64,000 nt of DNA from Streptomyces sp. 135 (GTDB lineage Bacteria; Actinomycetota; Actinomycetes; Streptomycetales; Streptomycetaceae), in the NCBI RefSeq assembly GCF_020026305.1, contig NZ_CP075691.1, positions 3,844,001 to 3,908,000 on the forward strand, written 5' to 3'. Below are positions 35,839 through 44,214 of the stretch, piece after piece (the stretch's first letter is position 1; every line of letters starts with the position of its first letter). The notes beneath the pieces were generated by a model that saw only the letters and a list, made by a program, of their open reading frames with translations, had not been told where the DNA came from and made no database searches. The translations under genes and the position numbers were made by a program.

Positions 35839-36909
35839 ATGCTTCTCATGGGTGGGGACAGGGTCGAGGAGGCCGTCGCGCACACGGCCGAGGTGCTGCG
35901 CGCGGCGGCCGACCGCGACTGGCGTGCGGGGGCGGGTGGGCTCGACTGGAGCCGCCTGCAGACGGCGGAGCACCTGGCCGGTTGCCTCGTCGCGTACGCG
36001 GGGCAGTTGACCGGCCGCGCCACCGGCGGCTACGTGCCCTTCGAGGTCACACTCGACGAGGGCACGGACCCCGAGGGCGCGATCCGGGCGATCGAGGCGG
36101 CCGCGGGCATCCTCGCGGCGGTGGTCCGCACGACGCCGCCCGGCGTCCGCGCCTACCACCCCTACCCCCACGGCAGCGCGGACGCGGCGGGCTTCGCCGC
36201 GATGGCCGTCGCCGAGATGCTCCTGCACACGTACGACATCGCGCGGTCCCTCGGCGTCGAAGCGGAGCCGCCCGAGGAGCTGTGCGCGGCGGTGCTCGGC
36301 CACCTCTTCCCGCACGTCTCGCCCGCCGGCGGCCCGCCGTGGCGGGTCCTGCTCTGGGCCACCGGCCGCGGCGACCTGCCGGGGCGCGCGCCGGTCACGC
36401 AGTGGCGCTGGCACAACGGCCTCTCCCTGCCCGCGGGCCCGGTCTCGCTGTGCGAGGTGTCCCCCGCGGCCGCCGCGGACCTCGCGGCGGGCGGCACGGG
36501 CGGGCTGGCCTGGATCGAGGGCGGCCCCTTCCAGGGGACGCGGGGCGCGGCCGGGCGGGTGGCGAAGTCGTACGCCGACGGGGTGCACCGGCCCGAGTGG
36601 GGCCTGTACGCGCTGGTCCGCGCCGAGGACGGCCTCGCCATCGGCGGCATGGGCTTCCACGGCCCGCCGGACGACGAGGGCTGCGTGCAGGTCGGCTATG
36701 ACCTGGCGGAGGGGGCGCGGGGCCACGGCTATGCGACGGCCGGCTTGCGGGCGCTGTCGGAGTGGGCCCTTGCCCGACCCGAGGTCACCTCCCTCCTGGC
36801 CCTGACCGACCCGGCGAACACGGCGTCCCAGGGCGTGCTGACCCGGGCGGGATACACCCGCCTGCCGGACCGCGACACCGCGTGGGCGTACGGGATGCGC
36901 CGGGCCTGA
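35839..36909 (+). CDS. Fusion of maleylpyruvate-isomerase-like and GNAT acetyltransferase domains
   Basis: 356 residues. Residues 1-190 resemble the DinB/mycothiol fold (LQTAEHLAGCLVAYAGQL; EMLLHTYDIARSLG). Residues 215-356 form a GNAT domain with the acetyl-CoA loop ARGHGYATAGLRALSEWAL and the terminal LTDPANTASQGVLTRAGY. The frame is continuous with no sign of error. The two activities might act on one small-molecule substrate such as a mycothiol conjugate, which is inference. ATG 35848 is an alternative start. Confidence 0.87.
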   Translation: MLLMGGDRVEEAVAHTAEVLRAAADRDWRAGAGGLDWSRLQTAEHLAGCLVAYAGQLTGRATGGYVPFEVTLDEGTDPEGAIRAIEAAAGILAAVVRTTPPGVRAYHPYPHGSADAAGFAAMAVAEMLLHTYDIARSLGVEAEPPEELCAAVLGHLFPHVSPAGGPPWRVLLWATGRGDLPGRAPVTQWRWHNGLSLPAGPVSLCEVSPAAAADLAAGGTGGLAWIEGGPFQGTRGAAGRVAKSYADGVHRPEWGLYALVRAEDGLAIGGMGFHGPPDDEGCVQVGYDLAEGARGHGYATAGLRALSEWALARPEVTSLLALTDPANTASQGVLTRAGYTRLPDRDTAWAYGMRRA

Positions 36910-36931
36910 GCCGCGCCCGCGCCGGGGGCGT

Positions 36932-39922
36932 TCACCGGGCGGCGGCCCCGCCCAGCGCCAGTCGCACCGGGTCCCGCGTCTGCGCCCCTTCCGCGTACGC
37001 GGCGGCGTAGGCGTCCTCGCCGAGGGCGGCGCGCAGGCGGTGTTCGGCTTCGACATGCGCGACGTGGAACGGCTTGAGCCCCGTCAGCGCGACGCCTGTC
37101 GTGCGCAGGAGCCGGGCCGCCGCCCCCATCAGCCGCGCCGCCCGGCCGTGGTCCCCGGTCGCGGCGGCGGCCCAGGCCAGCGCCTCCACGCCCCAGACGG
37201 GCCCCCACCGGTCACCGATGGCCCACTGGCGGCGCAGCGAGTCGCGGAACAGGCCGAGAGACCGGTGGGCGTCGCCGTGCCGCAGCTCCGCGAGGCCCAT
37301 GCCCCACAGCCCCCAGGAGTGGGCCCAGCCCGCGCGGTGGGCGTCGGCCTCGGCGGCGTACTCGCGCCCGGCGGCGAGGGCGGCCCCCCGCTCGCCGAGG
37401 AACGCCGCGGCCATGGCCCACATCATGGTCGCCATGTGCGCGTCGCCGACCTGGCCGCCCGCCCGGAAGCGTTCCCTGGCGTCGGCGAGGAGCGCGATGG
37501 AGTCGGCGTCGCCGTGGGCGAGCAGGGCGAAGGCGCCCTCCATGTACGCCAGTACGGCCGGGGTCACGCCGTCCTCGACCACCCCGCCGAGCCGCACGGC
37601 CTCGGCCAGGAAGCGTTCGGCGGCGGGCTGGTCCCCCTGGCACAGCGCGATCCAGGCGGCGAGCGCGAGACCGCAGGACCGCAGCGGGACGGGGGCCTGC
37701 GGGGCGAGGTCCAGCGCGTGGGTGAGCCAGTGCCTGCCCTCGCCGAGGGAGCTGCTGAAGAACCAGTACCGGGTGCGGGTGAGGTTCGCGGCGATCTCGA
37801 GGCCCGCCGCGGCGTCGCCCCCGCCCGTGACGCTGAAGTCGAGGGCGGCCCGGAGGTTCGGCGACTCCAGCCGCAGCCGGGACAGCCAGGCGACCTCGCC
37901 GGGCCCGCACCACTGAGCGGCGGCCCGCGCGGCCAAGGACCCGTAGTGCGCGCAGTGCCGCCGCCGCAGCGGCACCTGCCGCCCCGTCTCCCTGAGCCGC
38001 CCCTGCCCGTACTGCCGCAGCGTCTCCAGCATCCGGTACCGGGCGGGCGACCCGGTCGTGTCCACGGTGAGCACCGACTTGTGCACCAGGGCCGCCAGCA
38101 CGTCCACGACGTCCTCGCGCGCGGGCCCGCCCGCGACGACACCCGGGGCGCGGGAGGCGTCCTTGCGGGCGGGCTCCACCCAGGAGGCGCCCGTGCAGCC
38201 GGCGCCCTCCTGCCCGGAGTCGCGGCAGGACACGGCCTCGCCGTCCGGATCCTCCGGGCACACCGCCTCCGCCGCCGCCAGGTCGAAGCCGCCCGAGAAG
38301 ACCGAGACCCCGGCCCACAGCCTCCGTTCGCGCTCGTCGCACAGGTCGTGGCTCCAGTCCACGACGCCGCGCAGGGTGCGCTGGTGGTGGGGGCCGGTGG
38401 CGGAGAGGAGGCGGAAGCGGTCGTCGAGGCGGTCCAGGACCTCCTCGGCGGAGAGCGTGCCGAGGCGGACCGCGGCCAGTTCGATCGCCAGGGGGATGCC
38501 GTCCAGGCGGCGGCAGAGGCGGCCCACCGCCTCCTGGTTGCGGGCGGTGATCCGGAAGTGCGGCGCGCACGCCTCGGCGCGGTCGGCCAGCAGCCGCACC
38601 GCCTCGCAGCGCGTCAGCGAAGGCGCCGCGCCCCGCTGCCGGGGAACGCCCAGGGGCGGTACGGGCAGCAGGTACTCCCCCGGGGCCCGCAGCCCCTGGC
38701 GGCTCGTGGCGAGCACCCGCAGTCCCGGTGCCGCGCCCAGCAGCGTGCCCAGCAGCTCGGCGGCGGCTTCGGCGACGTGCTCGCAGTTGTCGAGGACCAG
38801 CAGCAGCTGCCGCTCCCGCAGGTGTTCGACGAGGACTTCCGTGCCGGGCCGCAGGGACTGGTCGGGGATGCGGAGCGCCTCGGCGACCGCGCGGTCGAGC
38901 AGGCGCGGTTCGGTCAGCGGCGCGAGGTCGGCGAGCCAGGCGCCGTGCGGGAACGCCCACGCGGCCTCGGCGGCGGCGCGCAGGGCGAGGCGGGTCTTGC
39001 CGACGCCGCCGGGCCCGGTGAGCGTGACGAGCCGGGCGCTGTCGAGGAGCTTGCGGGTCTTGCTCAGCAGGGCTTCGCGCCCGACGAACGTCGTCGTCTC
39101 GGCGGGCAGGTTCCCTTTGGCCCGGGGCCCGCGCGGTGACGGCGGCGCGTTCAGCGCGGGATCGGCGGTGAGGATGCGCTGGTGCAGCCGCCACAGCTCG
39201 GCGCCCGGGTCGACGCCCAGTTCGTCGCCGAGCAGCGTGCTGACGGTGCTGTAGCAGTCGAGTGCCTCGCTCTGGCGGCCCGAGCGGTAGAGGGCGAGCA
39301 TCCGCTGGGCCCAGAAGCGCTCCTGGAGCGGGTGGGCGGCGGTGAGCTCCCGCAGCCGGGGCAGTACGTCCGCGTGCCGCCCGAGCAGGAAGTCGGCGTC
39401 GGTGCGCAGCTCCAGCGCGCTCAGCCGCCGTTCGTCCAGCGCGGGGACGACCTCCAGGGCCAGCCGTTCCGACGGTACGTCCGCGAGCGGCTCCCCGCGC
39501 CACAGGGCCAGCGCCTCGCCGAGCAGCGCGGCGGCCCGCTCGGGCGCGTGCGCCGCGGCTGCGGCGCGGGCCCGGTCGACCAGGGTGTCGAAGCGGTGCA
39601 GGTCGAGGGCGCCTTCGGGGACGTCGATGACGTAGCCGCGCGGGCAGGTGCGAATCGGCTCGGCGGTCGCGGCGGAACCCAGCGTGCGCCGCAGCCGCAG
39701 CACGTAGTTCTGCAGGGCGTTGCGCGCGCCGTCCGGCGGCTCGTCCCAGAGCCGGGTGATGAGGGTGTCGGTGGGGACGACGTTGCCCGCGTCGACGAGC
39801 AGCGAGGCCAGCAGGGCCCGCTGTTTCGCGGCCCGCACCGGCACGGGTCTGCCGTCGGCGAGCACCTCCAGAGGCCCGAGGATCCGGTACTCCAGCTCCG
39901 CGTTCTCCACCCCAGCTGTCAC
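36932..39922 (-). CDS. AfsR-type SARP transcriptional activator (SARP, BTAD, NB-ARC, TPR)
   Basis: 996 residues. Residues 1-95 form a winged-helix SARP DNA-binding domain (LLVDAGNVVPTDTLITRLWD); residues about 100-250 form the bacterial transcriptional activation domain; an NB-ARC ATPase follows with GPGGVGKT at 303-310 and LLLVLDNCEHV as Walker B; the C-terminal part is helical and TPR-like. AfsR-like regulators activate secondary-metabolite or developmental genes. No biosynthetic cluster is nearby, so targets are unknown, but heptamer repeats in the divergent region suggest the next gene is one. The start is GTG 39922. Confidence 0.92.
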   Translation of the reverse strand: MTAGVENAELEYRILGPLEVLADGRPVPVRAAKQRALLASLLVDAGNVVPTDTLITRLWDEPPDGARNALQNYVLRLRRTLGSAATAEPIRTCPRGYVIDVPEGALDLHRFDTLVDRARAAAAAHAPERAAALLGEALALWRGEPLADVPSERLALEVVPALDERRLSALELRTDADFLLGRHADVLPRLRELTAAHPLQERFWAQRMLALYRSGRQSEALDCYSTVSTLLGDELGVDPGAELWRLHQRILTADPALNAPPSPRGPRAKGNLPAETTTFVGREALLSKTRKLLDSARLVTLTGPGGVGKTRLALRAAAEAAWAFPHGAWLADLAPLTEPRLLDRAVAEALRIPDQSLRPGTEVLVEHLRERQLLLVLDNCEHVAEAAAELLGTLLGAAPGLRVLATSRQGLRAPGEYLLPVPPLGVPRQRGAAPSLTRCEAVRLLADRAEACAPHFRITARNQEAVGRLCRRLDGIPLAIELAAVRLGTLSAEEVLDRLDDRFRLLSATGPHHQRTLRGVVDWSHDLCDERERRLWAGVSVFSGGFDLAAAEAVCPEDPDGEAVSCRDSGQEGAGCTGASWVEPARKDASRAPGVVAGGPAREDVVDVLAALVHKSVLTVDTTGSPARYRMLETLRQYGQGRLRETGRQVPLRRRHCAHYGSLAARAAAQWCGPGEVAWLSRLRLESPNLRAALDFSVTGGGDAAAGLEIAANLTRTRYWFFSSSLGEGRHWLTHALDLAPQAPVPLRSCGLALAAWIALCQGDQPAAERFLAEAVRLGGVVEDGVTPAVLAYMEGAFALLAHGDADSIALLADARERFRAGGQVGDAHMATMMWAMAAAFLGERGAALAAGREYAAEADAHRAGWAHSWGLWGMGLAELRHGDAHRSLGLFRDSLRRQWAIGDRWGPVWGVEALAWAAAATGDHGRAARLMGAAARLLRTTGVALTGLKPFHVAHVEAEHRLRAALGEDAYAAAYAEGAQTRDPVRLALGGAAAR

Positions 39923-39955
39923 GTTCCGTCATAATTCCAGCACCGCGCGTGAGTG

Positions 39956-39973
39956 TCGAGTGACCGTCAAGTG
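39956..39973 (+). promoter_or_regulatory. Candidate SARP operator, two heptamers 11 bp apart
   Basis: TCGAGTG (39956-39962) and TCAAGTG (39967-39973) are each followed by ACCG, giving an 11-base period, one helical turn. This is the spacing of known SARP sites. It lies in the divergent region between the SARP gene and a small secreted protein. Confidence 0.55.
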
Positions 39974-40067
39974 ACCGCCGCGACAGGGCCGCTCGGCACC
40001 ATCGCAGTCATGGAGGAGCGGCCCGCGTCAGGCGCGCCGCCACCGCGATCCAGAAGGAGACCGGGAC

Positions 40068-40430
40068 ATGACCAAGTCTCGCCGCTTCACCCCTTACGCC
40101 CTCAAGCTCGCGGCCGTGGCGGTCGCGACGCTGCCGGTCCTCGCCGCCGTCACGCCGGGGGCGGCGGCGGCCCCGTCGGCGCAAGCCAAGGCCCCGGCCG
40201 GGGTGATGAACGCCCTCACGTGCACCACGGACACGGACGGCTGGACCGGGCACGCGCACTGCAAGAACAACACCAACCAGGTGCGGGCCTTCCGTGCCGT
40301 CGTGGTCTGCGGGGCGTGGCCGGACGCCAGGGGAGCCTGGAAGACCCTGCACCCGGGCGGCTCCGACGTGTCGAGCGCCCGCTGCTTCGGCGGCACGGGG
40401 GTCGGCAGCGTGAGCTGGCAGGAGGGCTGA
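40068..40430 (+). CDS. Small secreted cysteine-containing protein
   Basis: 120 residues. A signal peptide ends near AAA-APS at about residue 36. The mature part of about 85 residues has four cysteines (TCTTD, HCKNN, VCGAW, RCFGG) that could form two disulfides. AGGAGA lies nine bases before ATG 40068. No family was recognised. It is divergent from the SARP gene with putative SARP heptamers between, so it may be an output of that regulator. Confidence 0.72.
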   Translation: MTKSRRFTPYALKLAAVAVATLPVLAAVTPGAAAAPSAQAKAPAGVMNALTCTTDTDGWTGHAHCKNNTNQVRAFRAVVVCGAWPDARGAWKTLHPGGSDVSSARCFGGTGVGSVSWQEG

Positions 40431-40447
40431 CCCGCGGCTAGCGGGTC
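40429..40447. terminator. Hairpin overlapping the stop codon
   Basis: GACCCGC-GGCTA-GCGGGTC starts inside the TGA of the small secreted gene: seven perfect pairs with a five-base loop. Confidence 0.6.
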
Positions 40448-40596
40448 CTGAGCGGAGGGGCGCCGTCACCACGGGGGTGCGGCCGGTACGGACGGCGCGG
40501 GCAGCGCGCGACCCGTACGGGACGTATGACGTGACGGCGCCCTTCCTCATGAGCACCCAGGAATGCCGGAGCCTTCCGCGGGCGTTGGACCTGTTC

Positions 40597-41871
40597 ATGC
40601 CGACCTCTGACCCCATCGCGCAGCCGGACGCCGGCGATTCCCGCACGCCCACCCGCATGCCCCTGGCCGTCTACATGCTCGGCCTGGCCGTCTTCGCCCT
40701 CGGCACCAGCGAGTTCATGCTCTCGGGACTGCTGCCGCCCATCGCCGACGACATGGACGTCTCGATCCCGCGCGCGGGCCTGCTCATCTCCGCCTTCGCG
40801 GTCGGCATGGTCATCGGCGCCCCGCTGCTCGCCGTGGCGACGCTGCGCCTGCCCCGGCGCACCACCCTCATCGCGCTCATCACGGTCTTCGGCCTGGGCC
40901 AGGTCGCCGGCGCCCTCGCCCCTTCGTACGAGATCCTCTTCGCGTCCCGCGTGGTCAGCGCCCTGGCCTGCGCCGGGTTCTGGGCGGTCGGCGCGGCCGT
41001 GGCGATCGCGATGGTCGACTTCGGGCAGCGCGCCCGCGCCATGGCGGTGATGATCGGCGGCCTCTCCATCGCGAACGTCCTCGGCGTCCCGGCCGGCGCC
41101 TTCCTCGGCGAGCACTTCGGCTGGCGCTCCGCGTTCTGGGCGGTCGGCGCGGCCTCCGCGGTCGCGCTCGTCGGCGTCCTCACGCTGATCCCGCGCATCC
41201 CGCTGCCCGCCGAGAAGCCGCGCCTCAAGAAGGAGATCGCGATCTACGCCGACCGTCAGGTCTGGCTCTCGGTCACGATCACCGCGCTCGCGGCGGGCGG
41301 CGTCTTCTGCGCCTTCTCCTACCTCTCCCCGCTCCTGACGGACGTGGCGGGCCTTTCCGACGGCTGGGTCCCCTCCGTCCTCGGCCTCTTCGGTCTCGGC
41401 GCCCTGGTCGGCACGGCGATCGGCGGCCGGGTCGCGGACGCGCACCTCTTCGGGGTGCTGCTCAGCGGCATCGCGGCGTCCACGGTCTTCCTCGTCGCGC
41501 TGGCGCTGTTCGCGGCGACCCCGGCGGCGGCGATCACGCTGTCGTTCCTGCTCGGGGTGAGCGCGTTCTACACGGCCCCGGCCCTGAACGCCCGCATGTT
41601 CAACGTCGCGGGCGCCGCCCCGACCCTGGCGGGCGCGACGACGACGGCGGCGTTCAACCTCGGCAACACCGGCGGCCCCTGGCTCGGCGGCACGGTCATC
41701 GACCTGGACTTCGGCTACGCGGCCACGGCGTGGGCGGGCGCGGCCATGACGGCGGCGGCGATCGCGGCGGTGGCGGTCTCCCTGCGCCTGCACCGCAGGG
41801 CCGGGAGCCGCGTGGTGACCACCTCGGCCACGCACACGACCCCGGCCCCGTCAGCGGCGGCTCCTCACTGA
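40597..41871 (+). CDS. MFS efflux protein, Cmx/AraJ-like (DHA1)
   Basis: About 424 residues and twelve helices. GTSEFMLSGLLPPIADDMDVS at the N-terminus and the loop TLRLPRRTTLIAL match the DHA1 group containing chloramphenicol-efflux proteins and sugar-efflux AraJ. Several in-frame starts exist (40477, 40549, 40597); 40597 gives the usual family length. Resistance to a specific drug is not established by sequence. Confidence 0.85.
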   Translation: MPTSDPIAQPDAGDSRTPTRMPLAVYMLGLAVFALGTSEFMLSGLLPPIADDMDVSIPRAGLLISAFAVGMVIGAPLLAVATLRLPRRTTLIALITVFGLGQVAGALAPSYEILFASRVVSALACAGFWAVGAAVAIAMVDFGQRARAMAVMIGGLSIANVLGVPAGAFLGEHFGWRSAFWAVGAASAVALVGVLTLIPRIPLPAEKPRLKKEIAIYADRQVWLSVTITALAAGGVFCAFSYLSPLLTDVAGLSDGWVPSVLGLFGLGALVGTAIGGRVADAHLFGVLLSGIAASTVFLVALALFAATPAAAITLSFLLGVSAFYTAPALNARMFNVAGAAPTLAGATTTAAFNLGNTGGPWLGGTVIDLDFGYAATAWAGAAMTAAAIAAVAVSLRLHRRAGSRVVTTSATHTTPAPSAAAPH

Positions 41872-41890
41872 TCGTGTCGTGTCGCGCCGG

Positions 41891-42430
41891 TCATCGTCCG
41901 AGGAGAGCGATGCGGATGGCGCGTTCGACGTGTTCGGCGGCGCTGGCGTGCCCTTCCGCGTCGGGGTGCACCAAGGTGGCGCGCTTGCCGACGACACCGC
42001 AGTTCAGCAGGGTGCCGGGGAGCTTGGCGGGCCAGTAGTCCCCGGCCTCGCCGCAGATCCCTTCGACCCACTTGGTGTCGGCGGGCTCGGCGGGCTGACA
42101 GGCGTCGTGGCCCGGGCTGGAGGAGTAGATGTCGACGTAGCGGTCGCCGAAGAACGACGAGACCCGCTTGATCGAGCCGTTCAGCGGCTCAAGGACGTCC
42201 TCGCGCAGCCAGTTGACGTCGGCGTGGCTGATCGAGCCGAGTTCGGTGAGGGAGGGCCGGTTGCAGGCACTGGCGTCCTCCGGCAGGACGGCCGGGCAGC
42301 CGACCGTGATCACCTTGGCGTGGGGCGCGGCGTCATGCACGTGCGCCAGCATGTCGACGTACGCACGCTCGACCCGGGAACTCGTGTCCGCAGAGCCCCC
42401 GGTCGGCCCCTGAACGTCGAACGCATCCAT
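41891..42430 (-). pseudogene. C-terminal remnant of an SGNH/GDSL-type secreted hydrolase
   Basis: 179 residues. The C-terminal catalytic pair is visible in VHPDAEGHASAAEHV (D-x-x-H type block), and KVITVGCPAVLPED and YVDIYSSSPGHDAC match the later half of Streptomyces secreted esterases. The N-terminal signal peptide, the GDS nucleophile block and the GGND block are missing, and none is found upstream in any minus frame. The remaining piece cannot be a working esterase. Confidence 0.7.
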
Positions 42431-42534
42431 GAGCTCCGTTCGCTCCAGGTAGTCACGCGACTACGTGGTGAAGCCAAGGGAGGGGACGCGGCCGACCGAC
42501 GGGTGCGCCGGGTGGCCACCCGGTCGGCCGGGGA

Positions 42535-42801
42535 TCAGGCGGGCCGCCCCTTGGGCCTGCGCAGCCCCGCCCCCGTCAGCCTGCGCACGAGTTCCTTCGA
42601 CCCCACCTCGACGGCCCCCGCGCGCACCGCGTCCTCGTACCGCTCCGAGGGGATGTCGTAGTGGTCGCCGTCGAAGGCGCGCCGCGGTGCGCCGATGGCG
42701 GCGGCGAAGGCGTGCAGTTCCTCGTGCGAGACGTCGCTGACCAGGTGGGACCACATGCGGCCGTGGCCGGGCCAGGTCGGCGGGTCGATGTAGAGCGTCA
42801 T
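42535..42801 (-). CDS. DUF4031 family protein
   Basis: 88 residues. MTLYIDPPTWPGHGRMWSHLVSD and FAAAIGAPRRAFDGDHYDIP are the conserved DUF4031 blocks, with several His and Asp suggesting a metal site. The start overlaps the upstream stop by four bases (ATGA), so it is translated with the 118-residue gene before it. Confidence 0.87.
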   Translation of the reverse strand: MTLYIDPPTWPGHGRMWSHLVSDVSHEELHAFAAAIGAPRRAFDGDHYDIPSERYEDAVRAGAVEVGSKELVRRLTGAGLRRPKGRPA

Positions 42802-43154
42802 GTCAGTTTGCCCACGGGGGCCACGACGACGCCCGCCTTGCCGCACACCCAGTGCGGGTCGGGCCCCAGCTCCGGTTCGACGTCGAGGGCGTGCGGGTCG
42901 CCCTCGACACACACGGGGCACAGCGGCCAGCGCCCGTAGCGCTCAAGGAGGGCGTCCTGCACGTCCTGGGCGACGAGCCCGGCGACGTACGAGATGCCCT
43001 CGGGCCACTGCTCGACCCACCAGCGGCGGTGCGCCACCGACTCCTCGACGAGCGAGACGACCTCGGCCTCGGCGACCTCACGGGCGACGAGGTCGGCGAG
43101 GACGAGTGCGCGAGCGGCGTGCAACGCCTGCTCCAGGGGGTCGATCGTGTCCAT
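42798..43154 (-). CDS. Hypothetical protein with C-terminal zinc-ribbon-like cysteines
   Basis: 118 residues. The N-terminal half is helical and acidic. The C-terminal part has CPVC, then 20 or so residues with a DPH, then HWVC, which may bind one zinc ion. ATG 43154 is six bases after GACAAT on the minus strand. It is the first gene of a two-gene operon with DUF4031. Function is not recognised. Confidence 0.72.
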   Translation of the reverse strand: MDTIDPLEQALHAARALVLADLVAREVAEAEVVSLVEESVAHRRWWVEQWPEGISYVAGLVAQDVQDALLERYGRWPLCPVCVEGDPHALDVEPELGPDPHWVCGKAGVVVAPVGKLT

Positions 43155-43207
43155 GGAGCCATTGTCACCCGATGCGCGCCGTACCGGGTCTTGACCGCCT
43201 CCGCCGG

Positions 43208-43222
43208 TGAAAATACCTTTCA
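43208..43222. promoter_or_regulatory. Candidate RpiR operator
   Basis: TGAAA-n5-TTTCA, a perfect inverted repeat, lies just upstream of the RpiR-family gene and next to its ribosome site. Autoregulation is inferred. Confidence 0.55.
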
Positions 43223-43237
43223 GAGGTGACCAATGAA

Positions 43238-44152
43238 GTGAAGGAAATTTTCGCGGGCGCCGCTCCCCCGGCCCCCGCCGCCCTCGCGGCCAAGGTCCGG
43301 ACCCTCGCGCCGTCGATGACCCGCTCCATGCAGCGCGTCGCCGAGGCCGTCGCCGGCGACCCCGCGGGATGCGCCGCCCTCACGGTCACCGGCCTCGCCG
43401 AGCTCACCGGTACCAGCGAGGCGACGGTGGTCCGCACCGCCCGCCTCCTCGGCTACCCCGGCTACCGCGACCTGCGGCTCGCGCTCGCGGGCCTCGCCGC
43501 CCAGCAGCAGTCGGGCCGGGCGCCCGCAGTCACCGCGGACATCGCCGTGGACGATCCTCTGGCGGACGTCGTCGCGAAGCTCGCCTACGACGAGCAGCAG
43601 ACCCTCGCCGACACCGCCGCCGCGCTCGACACGGTGCAGCTCGGCGCCGCGGTGGCCGCGCTCGCGACCGCGCCCCGCGTGGAGATCTACGGCGTCGCCG
43701 CCTCGGGCCTGGTCGCCCAGGACCTGGCCCAGAAGCTCCTGCGCATCGGCCACATCGCGCACGCCCACTCCGACCCGCACCTGGCCGTCACCAACGCCGT
43801 GACGCTGCGCGCCAAGGACGTGGCCATCGCGATCACCCACTCCGGTTCCACGGGTGACGTCATCGAGCCGCTGCGGGTCGCCTTCGAGCACGGCGCCACC
43901 ACGGTCGCGATCACCGGCCGCCCCGACGGGGCCGTCTCGCAGTACGCCGACCACATACTGACCACCTCGACGGCGCGCGAGAGCGAGCTGAGGCCGGCCG
44001 CCATGTCGTCCCGCACGAGCCAGCTCCTCGTCGTGGACTGCCTGTTCGTCGGTGTCGCCCAGCGGACGTACGAGACGGCCGCGCCCGCGCTCGCCGCCTC
44101 CTACGAAGCGCTCGCGCACCGCCACAGCCCGCGCGGCGGCAGCAGCCGCTGA
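43238..44152 (+). CDS. RpiR/MurR-family regulator (HTH plus SIS domain)
   Basis: 304 residues. The N-terminal HTH_6 domain (MTRSMQRVAEAVAGDP ... TSEATVVRTARLLGYPGYRDLRLAL) is joined to a SIS phosphosugar-binding domain (IYGVAASGLVAQDLAQKLLRIG; ITHSGSTGDVIE). Adjacent murQ suggests MurNAc-6-phosphate as effector. GTG 43238 is chosen because GAGGTGA (43223-43229) lies eight bases upstream; GTG 43226 is in frame but would sit inside that site. Confidence 0.9.
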   Translation: MKEIFAGAAPPAPAALAAKVRTLAPSMTRSMQRVAEAVAGDPAGCAALTVTGLAELTGTSEATVVRTARLLGYPGYRDLRLALAGLAAQQQSGRAPAVTADIAVDDPLADVVAKLAYDEQQTLADTAAALDTVQLGAAVAALATAPRVEIYGVAASGLVAQDLAQKLLRIGHIAHAHSDPHLAVTNAVTLRAKDVAIAITHSGSTGDVIEPLRVAFEHGATTVAITGRPDGAVSQYADHILTTSTARESELRPAAMSSRTSQLLVVDCLFVGVAQRTYETAAPALAASYEALAHRHSPRGGSSR

Positions 44153-44214
44153 GCGGGGCAGCCGCGACCCGCCCACCATCCACCCCCCACGGACACGAAA
44201 GAGCCGCCACCACC

